Positions 33,403 through 42,839 of a stretch of 64,000 bases of DNA are shown piece after piece; position 1 is the stretch's first letter; every line of letters begins with the position of its first letter. Both the position numbers and the translations under genes were made by a program. Below the pieces are notes generated by a model. The model saw only the letters and a program-made list of their open reading frames with translations, was not told where the DNA came from and did not search any database. Source of the stretch: Microbacterium sp. 2FI (lineage in GTDB: Bacteria > Actinomycetota > Actinomycetes > Actinomycetales > Microbacteriaceae); the NCBI RefSeq assembly GCF_005502885.1, contig NZ_SCMR01000001.1, positions 310,001 to 374,000 of the forward strand, read 5' to 3'.

Positions 33403-35541
33403 GTGGCGCACAGCATCTTCATCACGTCGGCGGAAGGGCACTCGGGCAAGTCCACCGTGGCCCTCGGAGTGCTCCAGGCGCTGAGTCACGCCACGCCCCG
33501 GGTCGGGGTGTTCCGCGCCATCGCGCGATCCACGGTCGAGCCCGACTACGTGCTCGAGATGCTGCTCGCCCACGACGGCGTCGATCTGCCCTACGACGAG
33601 TGCATCGGCGTCACCTACGACGATGTGCGGCACGATCCGGAGGCCGCGCTCGCCACGATCGTCGAGCGCTACAAGGCGGTCGAGGCGCAGTGCGACGCCG
33701 TGGTGATCGTCGGCAGCGACTACACCGACGTGGGCAGTCCCGCCGAGCTCGCCTACAACGCCCGCATCGCGGCCAACCTCGGTGCGCCGGTGCTGCTGGT
33801 CATCGGCGGTCGGGCCGCGCAGGGGCAGCCCGAGCAGCTCGGCTCGTCGATCCCGCGCACTCCCGCCGAGATGGGCCAGATCGCCGATCTCGCGCTGGCC
33901 GAACTCGCCCACGGCCGTGCCGAGCTCTTCGCCGTCGTTGCGAATCGCGCCGACCCCGACCGCTCGGCCGAGACGATCGACGCCATCGCGCGGGCGGTCG
34001 CGGCATCCGTCCCCGGCGCAGCCGAATCGCGCATCCCGATCTGGGCGATCCCCGAGGACCGGTTCCTCGTGGCACCGTCGATCCGCGGCATCATGCGCGC
34101 GGTCGACGGCGAACTGCTGGCGGGCGACCCCGACCGGCTCACGCGGGAAGCACTCGGGGTGGTCGTGGCCGGGATGTCGATGGTCAACGTGCTGCCGCGG
34201 CTGTTCGAAGGCGCCGTCGTGGTGATCCCGGCCGACCGCTCGGAAGTGCTGCTCGCGACGCTCCTCGCGAACGCGTCGGGAACCTTCCCCTCGATCTCGG
34301 GCATCGTCCTCAACGGCGGGTTCGAGCTGCCCGAGCCCATCACCCGGCTGCTCGACGGACTCGGCTCGAACGTGCCGATCATCACGACCGGACTCGGCAC
34401 CTACGAGACGACGGTGAGGATCATGGGCACCCGCGGTCGCCTCGCGGCCGACTCGCAGCGCCGATACGACACGGCCCTCGCCCTGTTCGAGCAGAACGTC
34501 GACACCGACGAGCTGCTGCGCTCGTTCGGCGTCGCCCGCGCGACCGTCGTCACGCCGCTCATGTTCGAGTTCCAGCTGATCGAGCGCGCGCGCTCCGAGC
34601 GCAAGCGCATCGTGCTGCCCGAGGGCGACGACGACCGGGTGCTCCGCGCCGCGGGCACCGTGCTCAAGCGCGGCATCGCCGACCTCGTGATCCTGGGTGA
34701 GCCGTTCGAGGTGCGGGCGCGGGCGATCGAGCTCGGCATCGACATCGCCGGCGCCGAGGTGCTTTCGCCCTTCGATGCCGTGCACGTCCACAAGTTCGCG
34801 GACGAGTACGCGAAGCTGCGCGCGCACAAGGGCGTGACTGTCGCCCAGGCAGCCGACACGGTGACCGACGTCTCGTACTTCGGCACGCTCATGGTGCACC
34901 TCGGTCTCGCCGACGGCATGGTGTCGGGGGCGGCGCACACCACCGCGCACACGATTCGCCCCGCATTCGAGATCATCAAGACGAAGCCCGGCGTCTCGGT
35001 GGTCTCGAGCGTCTTCCTCATGGCGCTCGCCGACCGTGTGCTCGTCTACGGCGACTGCGCCGTGATCCCCGACCCGACCAGCGAGCAGCTCGCCGACATC
35101 GCGGTCTCGTCGGCGGCGACCGCCGCGCAGTTCGGCATCGAGCCGCGCATCGCGATGCTGTCGTATTCGACGGGGGAGTCGGGATCGGGCGCCGAGGTCG
35201 AGAAGGTGCGCCACGCGACGGCTCTCGTGCGCGAACGCGCGCCCGAACTGCCCGTCGAGGGACCCATCCAGTACGACGCAGCCGCCGATGCCGCGGTCGC
35301 CGCGGCGAAGATGCCCGGATCCGCGGTCGCGGGGCGTGCGACGGTGTTCGTCTTCCCCGACCTCAACACCGGCAACAACACCTACAAGGCGGTGCAGCGG
35401 TCGGCGGGCGCGGTCGCGATCGGCCCGGTGCTGCAGGGCCTCAACAAGCCGATCAACGACCTCTCGCGCGGCGCGCTCGTCGACGACATCGTCAACACGA
35501 TCGCCATCACCGCCATCCAGGCGCAGGGGGTCGGTTCGTGA
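33403..35541 (+). CDS. pta: phosphate acetyltransferase
   Basis: 712 residues, the long form. An N-terminal P-loop-like domain (FITSAEGHSGKSTVALGVLQ), a DRTGG-type middle domain (about 200-350), and the C-terminal Pta catalytic domain starting IVLPEGDDDRVLRAA (about 400), with GAAHTTAHTIRPAFEIIKTK, YGDCAVIPDPT, VFVFPDLNTGNNTYKAVQR. It interconverts acetyl-CoA and acetyl phosphate. The ackA start overlaps its stop by four bases. Starts at GTG in a leaderless context. Confidence 0.97.
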   Translation: MAHSIFITSAEGHSGKSTVALGVLQALSHATPRVGVFRAIARSTVEPDYVLEMLLAHDGVDLPYDECIGVTYDDVRHDPEAALATIVERYKAVEAQCDAVVIVGSDYTDVGSPAELAYNARIAANLGAPVLLVIGGRAAQGQPEQLGSSIPRTPAEMGQIADLALAELAHGRAELFAVVANRADPDRSAETIDAIARAVAASVPGAAESRIPIWAIPEDRFLVAPSIRGIMRAVDGELLAGDPDRLTREALGVVVAGMSMVNVLPRLFEGAVVVIPADRSEVLLATLLANASGTFPSISGIVLNGGFELPEPITRLLDGLGSNVPIITTGLGTYETTVRIMGTRGRLAADSQRRYDTALALFEQNVDTDELLRSFGVARATVVTPLMFEFQLIERARSERKRIVLPEGDDDRVLRAAGTVLKRGIADLVILGEPFEVRARAIELGIDIAGAEVLSPFDAVHVHKFADEYAKLRAHKGVTVAQAADTVTDVSYFGTLMVHLGLADGMVSGAAHTTAHTIRPAFEIIKTKPGVSVVSSVFLMALADRVLVYGDCAVIPDPTSEQLADIAVSSAATAAQFGIEPRIAMLSYSTGESGSGAEVEKVRHATALVRERAPELPVEGPIQYDAAADAAVAAAKMPGSAVAGRATVFVFPDLNTGNNTYKAVQRSAGAVAIGPVLQGLNKPINDLSRGALVDDIVNTIAITAIQAQGVGS

Positions 35542-36788
35542 GTCTCGTGCTGGTCGTCAACAGCGGGTCGTCTTCGTTCAAATACCAGCTCATCGACATG
35601 GATGCCGAGACGACGCTCGCCTCCGGGCTCGTCGAGCGCATCGGCGAGAGCTCGGCTGGTGCGGGCGGCGCCGGTCGTGCCAAGCACACCGTGGCCAATC
35701 CGCGGCGCGAGGGACCGGCATCCGCGATGGTGGAGGCGACCTTCACGCGCGAGCTGCCGATCCCCGACCACACGGCCGGATTCCGCGTGATGCTCGAGGC
35801 GTTCGCCGAGCACGGACCCTCGCTCGAGGATCGGCCGCCCGTCGCCGTCGGGCACCGCGTCGTCCACGGCGGGTCGCGGTTCTTCGAGCCGACGCTCATC
35901 ACGCCGCCCGTCGAAGCCGCGATCGACGAGCTGTCAGTGCTCGCGCCGCTGCACAATCCGGCGAACCTCGCGGGCATCGTGGCGGCGCGGGCCGCATTCG
36001 CGGGCGTCGCGCACGTTGCCGTGTTCGACACCGCGTTCCATCAGACCCTCGCCCCCGACGCGTACACGTATGCGATCGATGCGGAGCTCGCGGCCGCGCA
36101 CCGCATCCGCCGCTACGGGTTCCACGGCACCTCGCACAAGTTCGTGAGCGAGGCCGCAGCGCGATTCGTCGGCCGCCCGCTTGCCGAGCTCAAGCAGATC
36201 GTCTTCCACCTCGGAAACGGCGCGTCGGTGACCGCGATCGACGGCGGCCGATCGGTCGACACCTCGATGGGGATGACCCCGCTCGAGGGGCTCGTGATGG
36301 GCACGCGCTCGGGCGACATCGACCCGGCCGTGATCTTCCACCTGGCACGGCGGGCGGACATGTCGATCGACGACCTCGACGACCTCCTCAACAAGCGGAG
36401 CGGGATGCTGGGGCTCGCCGGCATGTCGGACCATCGCGACATCAAGGATGCGATCGCTGCGGGCGACGAGAACGCGCTCCTGGCCTACCAGGTCTACGTC
36501 CACCGCCTGCGAGCCTATGCCGGGGCGTACCTCGCCCAGCTCGGCGGCGCCGACATCATCTCGTTCACCGCCGGCGTGGGCGAGAACGCCCCGCTCGTGC
36601 GCGCCCACGCGCTGGAGAAGCTGGGCTTCGCCGGTGTCGAGATCGACCCTGCCCGCAATCTCGCGCCGGAGCGAGGAGTGCGCAGGATCTCCACCGACTC
36701 CTCCCGGATCGCCGTTCTGGTCGTCCCCACCGACGAGGAGCTCGAGATCGCGCGGCAGACCCTCCGCGTCGCCACTACGCTGGCATGA
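35538..36788 (+). CDS. ackA: acetate kinase
   Basis: 416 residues; GTG start in the GTGA overlap with pta. Signatures: VLVVNSGSSSFKYQL at the N-terminus, RVVHGGS, FDTAFHQT, YGFHGTSHKF, HLGNGASVTAI, MGMTPLEGLVMGTRSGDID and FTAGVGEN, all of the ASKHA acetokinase family. It transfers phosphate between acetyl phosphate and ADP. With Pta it completes the reversible acetyl-CoA to acetate route; acs at the far right gives the high-affinity opposite direction. Confidence 0.97.
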   Translation: MSLVLVVNSGSSSFKYQLIDMDAETTLASGLVERIGESSAGAGGAGRAKHTVANPRREGPASAMVEATFTRELPIPDHTAGFRVMLEAFAEHGPSLEDRPPVAVGHRVVHGGSRFFEPTLITPPVEAAIDELSVLAPLHNPANLAGIVAARAAFAGVAHVAVFDTAFHQTLAPDAYTYAIDAELAAAHRIRRYGFHGTSHKFVSEAAARFVGRPLAELKQIVFHLGNGASVTAIDGGRSVDTSMGMTPLEGLVMGTRSGDIDPAVIFHLARRADMSIDDLDDLLNKRSGMLGLAGMSDHRDIKDAIAAGDENALLAYQVYVHRLRAYAGAYLAQLGGADIISFTAGVGENAPLVRAHALEKLGFAGVEIDPARNLAPERGVRRISTDSSRIAVLVVPTDEELEIARQTLRVATTLA

Positions 36789-36825
36789 CGGCTCGCCCAT
36801 CTCGCACCCTTCGCCGGGAGGTTCT

Positions 36826-37554
36826 GTGACCCACGCCCTGCCCGATCTGACCGCTTACGACGCCGTGCTGTTCGACCTCGACGGTGTTCTGACGCCGACG
36901 GCCGAAGTGCACATGCACGCGTGGCAGACGATGTTCGAAGAGCTCTTCGCGGCGTGGGAGATCACTCCCGCGTACACCGAGCGCGACTACTTCGACTACC
37001 TCGACGGCAAGAAACGCTACGACGGCGTCGCGAGCCTGCTGCGCTCGCGCGACGTCGAGGTGCCGTGGGGCGACCCGTCGGATCCGACGAGCGCCGACAC
37101 CGTGTGCGGCATCGGCAATCGCAAGAACGTCGTCTTCGAGCGCGTGCTGCGCGGAGACGGCATCGCGCCCTACCCCGGGTCGCTCGCGCTGCTCGACGTC
37201 CTGGCAGCGGCCGGCACGACGATCGCGGTCGTCTCGAGCTCGAAGAACGCCGAGGAGGTGCTCGCGGTCGCGGGCATCCGCGATCGGTTCCCCGTCGTGA
37301 TGGACGGCGTCATCGCAGAGCGCGACCACCTCGCCTCCAAGCCCGCGCCCGACGTCTTCGTCGAGGCAGCGCGGATGCTCGGCGTCGATCCGGCGCGCTG
37401 CGCAGCCGTGGAGGACGCGCTCAGCGGCGTGCAGTCGGCGGCGGCGGGCGGTTTCGGGCTCGTCGTCGGCGTCGATCGCGGCGTGGGTGCGCAGGTGCTG
37501 TTGGATGCCGGCGCGCATCTCGTCGTCCAGGACCTGGAGGAGTTCGTCTCATGA
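36826..37554 (+). CDS. beta-phosphoglucomutase-like HAD hydrolase
   Basis: 242 residues from a GTG with GGGAGG upstream. HAD motif I is FDLDGVLTPTAEVHMHAW (nucleophile and acid-base Asp). SSSKN gives motif II, the lysine is in LASKPAPDVFVEAARML (motif III), and VEDALSGVQSAAAGGFGLVV is motif IV. This is the beta-PGM layout. It converts beta-glucose 1-phosphate, the product of inverting GH65 phosphorylases, to glucose 6-phosphate. It overlaps the GH65 gene by four bases (ATGA), which strongly supports that role. Confidence 0.9.
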   Translation: MTHALPDLTAYDAVLFDLDGVLTPTAEVHMHAWQTMFEELFAAWEITPAYTERDYFDYLDGKKRYDGVASLLRSRDVEVPWGDPSDPTSADTVCGIGNRKNVVFERVLRGDGIAPYPGSLALLDVLAAAGTTIAVVSSSKNAEEVLAVAGIRDRFPVVMDGVIAERDHLASKPAPDVFVEAARMLGVDPARCAAVEDALSGVQSAAAGGFGLVVGVDRGVGAQVLLDAGAHLVVQDLEEFVS

Positions 37555-40088
37555 TCGACCGCGACCGGTTCCCCGTCGACCCCTGGCGGCTCGTCGAGAC
37601 CTCGCCTTCGCTGGATGACGCGGGAGTGACCGAGACGCTGTTCTCGGTCGCCAACGGCTATCTGGGCCTCCGCGGGAACGAGCCCGAAGGTCGCCACGAG
37701 CACGAGCACGGCACCTTCATCAACGGGTTCCATGAGACGTTCCCGATCCGCCACGCCGAGCAGGCCTACGGATTCGCCGAGGTCGGCCAGACGATCATCA
37801 ACGCGCCCGACGCGAAGGTCATGCGCGTCTACGTCGACGACGAGCCGCTCTCACTCGATGTCGCCGACGTCCGCGATTACACCCGCACGCTCGACATGCG
37901 CGACGGCGTGCTGCGGCGTCGCATCGAGTGGACGACACCGTCGGGCAAGGACGTGTGCATCGATTACGACCGGCTCGTCTCGTTCGAGGAGAAGCACCTC
38001 GCGATCATGCGCCTCGAGGTGACGGTGCTCAACGCCGACGCCCCGGTGACGATCAGCTGCCAGGTCATCAACCGGCAGGACGGTGAGGACGTCTACGGCG
38101 GCACGCCGACCGCGCCGCGGAAGGCCGGCTTCGATCCGCGCAAGGCCGAGCGCATCCACGAGCGTGTGCTGCAGCCGCAGGAGTTCTGGCAGGACAAGCT
38201 GCGCTCGGCGCTCTCGTATCGCGCGAGCGAGTCGGGGATGACGCTCGCCGTCGTCGCCGACCACGTCGTCGAGACCGAGAACGCCTACACGGCGCGCACG
38301 CTCATCGAGCCCGACATCGCCAAGAACGTCTTCCGCGTGCAGGCGAAGGCCGGCGTCCCGGTGACGGTCACGAAGCTCGTCAGCTATCACACCTCTCGCG
38401 GAGTGCCGGCGCGGGAGCTCGTCGACCGGTGCCGCCGCACGCTCGACCGGGCCCTCACCGAGGGCATCGAGGCCCAGTACGACCGGCAGCGCCACTGGCT
38501 GGGCGAGTTCTGGAAGCGCTCGGACGTGCGCATCGAGGGTCACCCCGACCTGCAGCAGGCGACCCGCTGGTGCCTGTTCCAGCTCGCGCAGGCCTCGGCC
38601 CGTGCCGACGGGCAGGGCGTGCCGGCGAAGGGCATGACCGGGTCGGGCTACTCGGGGCACTACTTCTGGGACACCGAGATCTACGTGCTCCCCTTCCTCG
38701 CGTACACGACCCCGCTGTGGGCACGCAACGCGCTGCGCATGCGCTACCTCATGCTTCCCGCCGCGCGCAAGCGCGCGTTCCAGCTGAACGAGCACGGCGC
38801 GCTCTTCCCCTGGCGCACGATCAACGGCGAAGAGGCCTCGGCCTACTACGCAGCGGGCACCGCCCAGTACCACATCAACGCCGACGTCAGCTTCGCGCTG
38901 GCGAAGTACGTGCGGGCGACCGGCGACGTCGAGTTCCTCCACCGCGAAGGCGTCGACATCGCCGTCGAGACCGCGCGACTGTGGGCGACCCTCGGATTCT
39001 GGCGCTCGGTCGAGGGCGAGTTCGACGGCGACATCGACGGCGTCGGCGAGACGTTCCACATCCACGGCGTGACCGGGCCGGACGAGTACACCACCGTCGT
39101 CAACGACAACCTCTTCACGAACGTGATGGCCCGCTTCAACCTGCGGTTCGCAGCACGCACCGTGCGCGAGATGGCCGAGCTGGACGGCGAGGTCTACCGC
39201 AAGACGGTGGAACGACTCGGCCTCGAACCCGGTGAGCCCGAGGCCTGGGAGCGCGCCGCCGAGGCGATGCACATCCCGTTCAGCCCGGCCCTCGGCATCC
39301 ATCCCCAGGATCACGTGTTCCTCGAACGCGAGATCTGGGACCTCGAGAACACCCCGCCCGACAAGCGCCCGCTGCTGCTGCACTTCCATCCGCTGGTGAT
39401 CTACCGCTACCAGGTGCTCAAGCAGGCCGATGTGGTGCTCGCGCTGTTCCTTCAGGGCAACCACTTCTCGCCCGAGGACAAGCTCGCCGACTTCGACTAC
39501 TACGATCCGCTGACCACGGGCGATTCGACGCTGTCGGCTGTCGTGCAGGCGATCCTCGCCGCCGAGGTCGGCTACCAGGACCTCGCGCTGGAGTACTTCC
39601 GGCAGTCGATCTTCGTCGACCTCGCCGACCTCCATCACAACGCGGCGGACGGCGTGCACGTGGCCTCTGCAGGCGGCGTCTGGACGGCGCTCGTCTCGGG
39701 ATTCGGCGGCATGCGCGACCATTTCGGCGAGCTCTCGTTCGATCCGAGGCTCCCCGCAGACTGGCCCGAACTCGCCTTCGTGCTGCACTGGCACGGCACG
39801 CGCCTCGAGGTCTCGATCGTGCGCGACGAGCTGCGCGTGCGTGCCGGTGACGGCGACCCTGTCGGGTTCAGCGTGCGCGGCACGGGCTACGTCGTCGGCG
39901 CGGGTGAAGAGGTCGTGGTGCCGCTCGACGGCCAGGGGCCGGTCATCGCCGGGCGCCCGTCGCTGCGTCAGTTCGCCGATCAGCGTCGTGAGGACGGCTC
40001 GCTGCTGTCGGCGTCGGTGCCGACCGTCACGACCTCGATCCCGATCGTCGGGGGGATGGCCGACCTCGAGCACGGCGCCGATGCCTGA
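37551..40088 (+). CDS. GH65 disaccharide phosphorylase (maltose/trehalose/kojibiose type)
   Basis: 845 residues. GH65 domains in order: N-terminal beta-sandwich (1-270), linker helices, (alpha/alpha)6 barrel (about 325-700), C-terminal beta domain. Catalytic acid is the Glu in GVTGPDEYT (E512). Phosphate-side segments include HYFWDTEIYVLPF and KQADVVLALFLQGNHF. Reaction: disaccharide plus phosphate to beta-glucose 1-phosphate plus glucose. Which disaccharide is not readable. The same pair of adjacent genes (HAD plus GH65) occurs in mycobacteria. Start ATG overlaps the HAD stop. Confidence 0.93.
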   Translation: MIDRDRFPVDPWRLVETSPSLDDAGVTETLFSVANGYLGLRGNEPEGRHEHEHGTFINGFHETFPIRHAEQAYGFAEVGQTIINAPDAKVMRVYVDDEPLSLDVADVRDYTRTLDMRDGVLRRRIEWTTPSGKDVCIDYDRLVSFEEKHLAIMRLEVTVLNADAPVTISCQVINRQDGEDVYGGTPTAPRKAGFDPRKAERIHERVLQPQEFWQDKLRSALSYRASESGMTLAVVADHVVETENAYTARTLIEPDIAKNVFRVQAKAGVPVTVTKLVSYHTSRGVPARELVDRCRRTLDRALTEGIEAQYDRQRHWLGEFWKRSDVRIEGHPDLQQATRWCLFQLAQASARADGQGVPAKGMTGSGYSGHYFWDTEIYVLPFLAYTTPLWARNALRMRYLMLPAARKRAFQLNEHGALFPWRTINGEEASAYYAAGTAQYHINADVSFALAKYVRATGDVEFLHREGVDIAVETARLWATLGFWRSVEGEFDGDIDGVGETFHIHGVTGPDEYTTVVNDNLFTNVMARFNLRFAARTVREMAELDGEVYRKTVERLGLEPGEPEAWERAAEAMHIPFSPALGIHPQDHVFLEREIWDLENTPPDKRPLLLHFHPLVIYRYQVLKQADVVLALFLQGNHFSPEDKLADFDYYDPLTTGDSTLSAVVQAILAAEVGYQDLALEYFRQSIFVDLADLHHNAADGVHVASAGGVWTALVSGFGGMRDHFGELSFDPRLPADWPELAFVLHWHGTRLEVSIVRDELRVRAGDGDPVGFSVRGTGYVVGAGEEVVVPLDGQGPVIAGRPSLRQFADQRREDGSLLSASVPTVTTSIPIVGGMADLEHGADA

Positions 40089-40115
40089 CCCCGCTCCGTT
40101 GTCGCAGGCACGGCT

Positions 40116-40121
40116 TAGGGT
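40116..40121 (+). promoter_or_regulatory. leaderless -10 element (TAGGGT) of dnaX
   Basis: Lies 6 nt before the GTG at 40128. The spacer GGAGGC also resembles an RBS, so either mode of initiation is possible. Confidence 0.4.
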
Positions 40122-40127
40122 GGAGGC

Positions 40128-42242
40128 GTGACCACAGCCCTCTACCGCCGCTACCGACCCGAGTCGTTCGGCGAGATGATCGGCCAGTCCCAGGTCACCG
40201 AGCCGCTCATGACGGCGCTGCGCGGCGACCGCGTCGGCCATGCCTACCTGTTCTCGGGTCCGCGCGGATGCGGCAAGACGACGTCGGCCCGGATCCTCGC
40301 CCGCTGTCTCAACTGCGCAGCCGGCCCCACCGACACCCCGTGCGGCACGTGCGACAGCTGCGTCGAACTCGGTCGCGGCGGGGGCGGTTCGCTCGACGTC
40401 GTCGAGATCGACGCGGCGAGCCACAACGGCGTCGACGACGCGCGAGACCTGCGTGAGCGCGCGGTGTTCGCGCCCGCGCGCGACCGATTCAAGATCTTCA
40501 TCCTCGACGAGGCCCACATGGTCACGCCGCAGGGCTTCAACGCGCTGCTCAAGCTCGTGGAAGAGCCGCCCGATCACGTCAAGTTCATCTTCGCGACGAC
40601 CGAGCCCGAGAAGGTCATCGGGACGATCCGCTCGCGCACCCACCACTACCCGTTCCGGCTCGTGCCGCCCGCGGCGATGCTCGAGTACGTGCAAGAGCTG
40701 TGCGCGACCGAGGGCGTCGAGGTCGAGGCAGGTGTGCTGCCGCTCGTCGTGCGGGCCGGGGGCGGCTCGCCGCGAGACACGCTGTCGCTCCTGGATCAGC
40801 TCATCGCCGGGTCGGAGGACTCGCGAGTCGCGTACGCCCGAGCAGTCTCGCTGCTCGGATACACGCATGCCGAGCTTCTCGACGAGGTCGTCGACGCGTT
40901 CGGCGCGGGTGATGCCGCGGCGGCGTTCGCCGCGGTCGACCGCGTGGTTCAGACGGGGCAAGACCCACGTCGGTTCGTCGACGATCTGCTCGAGCGCCTT
41001 CGCGATCTCATCGTCGTCGCGGCGACGGGTCAGGGGGCTGCGTCCGTGCTGCGCGGACTCTCGGCGGAAGACCTCGCGCGCATGCAGCGACAGGCCGACA
41101 CCTACGGCGCTTCGCGGCTGTCGCACACCGCCGACCTCGTCATCGCCACGCTCGACGACATGACCGGCGCGACCTCGCCCCGGCTTCAGCTCGAGCTGAT
41201 GGTCGCGCGCGTGCTGGCGCGGGGAGCGGATGCTGCGGCGACACCTGTGGCGGCGCCCCCCGTGGCTGCGCCCGTTGCCGCTGCGCCCCCCGTGGTTGCG
41301 CCCGACGCGACGCCCGCGCAGCCGTCCGCAGCACCGGCGGCTCCCGTGCCATCGGGTCCGGTGACTCTCCAGCGCCTGCGCGACGCATGGCCCGAGGTGC
41401 TCGGCAACCTCGAAGGCATCAGCCGGTCGTCCTGGCTGCTCGCCTCCGGGGCGAGCGTCTCGTCCCTGGCGGGCGATGTGCTCACCCTCTCCTTCCAGAG
41501 CCAGGCTGACGTCGCCAAGTTCAAGCATCTGGCGGCCGGCAAGGGGCCGAGCGAAGACCTCCGCCAGGCGATCATCGCGGTGCTCGGTCTGCGGGTGAAG
41601 TACCTCGCCAAGTACGAGCCCGGTGCGGGTCACCCCGACGAGCCTCCGCCGCCCGACGACGAGCCCCCGCCGGCGCCGGAAGACCCGTCGGCACCGCCTG
41701 TCGGCAGATCCGCGCCCGCAACTGTGCCGCCCGCCAAGCAAGCCCGGCCTGCGCGGAGCGCACCTGCCGCTGATCGGCCCGAGTCCGCTCGCGCTTCCGA
41801 TGCGCCCGCCCCACGCCCGTCCGCTGCAGCCGCGGCCCCCGTCACCGAGTGGGCCGTCGCACCCATCCCGACCGACGCCGATGCGCCGCCGCCCGACCCG
41901 GCGCCGGACGCCCGCAGTCAATTCGCGGTCGATGACGAGCCCGAAGACGCCGCGGGCGCGGCATCCGCCGTTCGCATCGCCACCCTCGCTCCGCCGCGCG
42001 AGGGAGAGGTGCTGCCGACGGCCGAGGTCGCCGTCTCGGTCGACCCCGACGAGGCCGAAGACGCCCCGGTCGAGATCGCCGTCGATGCGCCGGTGCCGCC
42101 GGTGATCGCACCGCCGCTGCCCCCTGCGGCCGCCACCCGCAGCGACGGCGTGCAGCGCTACGGCGAAGCGGTCATCCGGCAGGTGCTCGGTGCGACGTTC
42201 ATCCGCGAGGAGCCCTACGAGCAGCCGACGAGGTTCAGCTAG
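40128..42242 (+). CDS. dnaX: DNA polymerase III subunit gamma/tau
   Basis: 704 residues. N-terminal AAA+ clamp-loader module: Walker A GPRGCGKTTSARILA, zinc cysteines in CLNC ... CGTCDSC, Walker B FILDEAHM, sensor FATTEPEKVIGTIRSR. Residues from about 370 are Ala/Pro-rich with two short basic/acidic islands, then FIREEPYEQPTRFS at the end. I see no A-rich slippery site of the E. coli type, so a single tau-like product is expected. recR follows four bases after the stop. Confidence 0.97.
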   Translation: MTTALYRRYRPESFGEMIGQSQVTEPLMTALRGDRVGHAYLFSGPRGCGKTTSARILARCLNCAAGPTDTPCGTCDSCVELGRGGGGSLDVVEIDAASHNGVDDARDLRERAVFAPARDRFKIFILDEAHMVTPQGFNALLKLVEEPPDHVKFIFATTEPEKVIGTIRSRTHHYPFRLVPPAAMLEYVQELCATEGVEVEAGVLPLVVRAGGGSPRDTLSLLDQLIAGSEDSRVAYARAVSLLGYTHAELLDEVVDAFGAGDAAAAFAAVDRVVQTGQDPRRFVDDLLERLRDLIVVAATGQGAASVLRGLSAEDLARMQRQADTYGASRLSHTADLVIATLDDMTGATSPRLQLELMVARVLARGADAAATPVAAPPVAAPVAAAPPVVAPDATPAQPSAAPAAPVPSGPVTLQRLRDAWPEVLGNLEGISRSSWLLASGASVSSLAGDVLTLSFQSQADVAKFKHLAAGKGPSEDLRQAIIAVLGLRVKYLAKYEPGAGHPDEPPPPDDEPPPAPEDPSAPPVGRSAPATVPPAKQARPARSAPAADRPESARASDAPAPRPSAAAAAPVTEWAVAPIPTDADAPPPDPAPDARSQFAVDDEPEDAAGAASAVRIATLAPPREGEVLPTAEVAVSVDPDEAEDAPVEIAVDAPVPPVIAPPLPPAAATRSDGVQRYGEAVIRQVLGATFIREEPYEQPTRFS

Positions 42243-42245
42243 ACC

Positions 42246-42839
42246 ATGTACGACGGCATCGTGCAAGACCTGATCGACGAGTTCGGGCGCCTGCCGGGTA
42301 TCGGCCCGAAGTCGGCGCAGCGGATCACCTTCCACATCCTGCAGACCCCCAACTTCGACGTCTCCCACCTCGCCGAGCTCCTCACCGACGTCCGCGAGAA
42401 GGTGCGCTTCTGCGAGGTTTGCGGGAACGTCTCCGAGCAGGACCGCTGCGGCATCTGCCGCGACCCGCGCCGCAACCTTTCGCTCATCTGCGTGGTCGAA
42501 GACGCGAAGGACGTCGCGGCGATCGAGCGCACGCGCGAGTTCCGCGGTCTGTATCACGTGCTCGGCGGCGCCATCAGCCCGATCGCGGGCGTCGGGCCCG
42601 ACGACCTCCGCATCACTCAGCTCATGCAGCGGCTCGCCGACGGCACGGTGCAGGAAGTGATCCTCGCGACGAATCCCAACCTCGAGGGCGAGGCGACCGC
42701 GACCTATCTCAGCCGTCTGCTGCACACCCTCGAGATCAGCGTGACCAGGCTCGCGTCGGGGCTCCCCGTCGGCGGCGATCTCGAGTACGCCGACGAGGTC
42801 ACCCTCGGCCGCGCGTTCGAGGGCCGCCGCTCGATCTGA
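42246..42839 (+). CDS. recR: recombination mediator RecR
   Basis: 197 residues: helix-hairpin-helix ([15 protein letters not shown]), a four-cysteine zinc motif ([16 protein letters not shown]), Toprim domain ([17 protein letters not shown] ... GVGPDDL), and Walker-like YLSRLL end. With RecO/RecF it loads RecA at gaps. dnaX-recR adjacency is widely conserved. The stop shares one base with the next gene's ATG (TGATG). Confidence 0.97.
   Translation: MYDGIVQDLIDEFGRLPGIGPKSAQRITFHILQTPNFDVSHLAELLTDVREKVRFCEVCGNVSEQDRCGICRDPRRNLSLICVVEDAKDVAAIERTREFRGLYHVLGGAISPIAGVGPDDLRITQLMQRLADGTVQEVILATNPNLEGEATATYLSRLLHTLEISVTRLASGLPVGGDLEYADEVTLGRAFEGRRSI

Noticed and set aside
33364..35214. 616-codon minus-strand frame over pta
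   Set aside because: Antisense shadow; Arg/Asp/His-rich with no recognisable domain, and pta motifs are continuous on the plus strand.
40128..42242. Programmed -1 frameshift in dnaX to make gamma
   Set aside because: No run of A residues or A-AAA-AAG type heptamer was found in the expected region; a single product is more likely.
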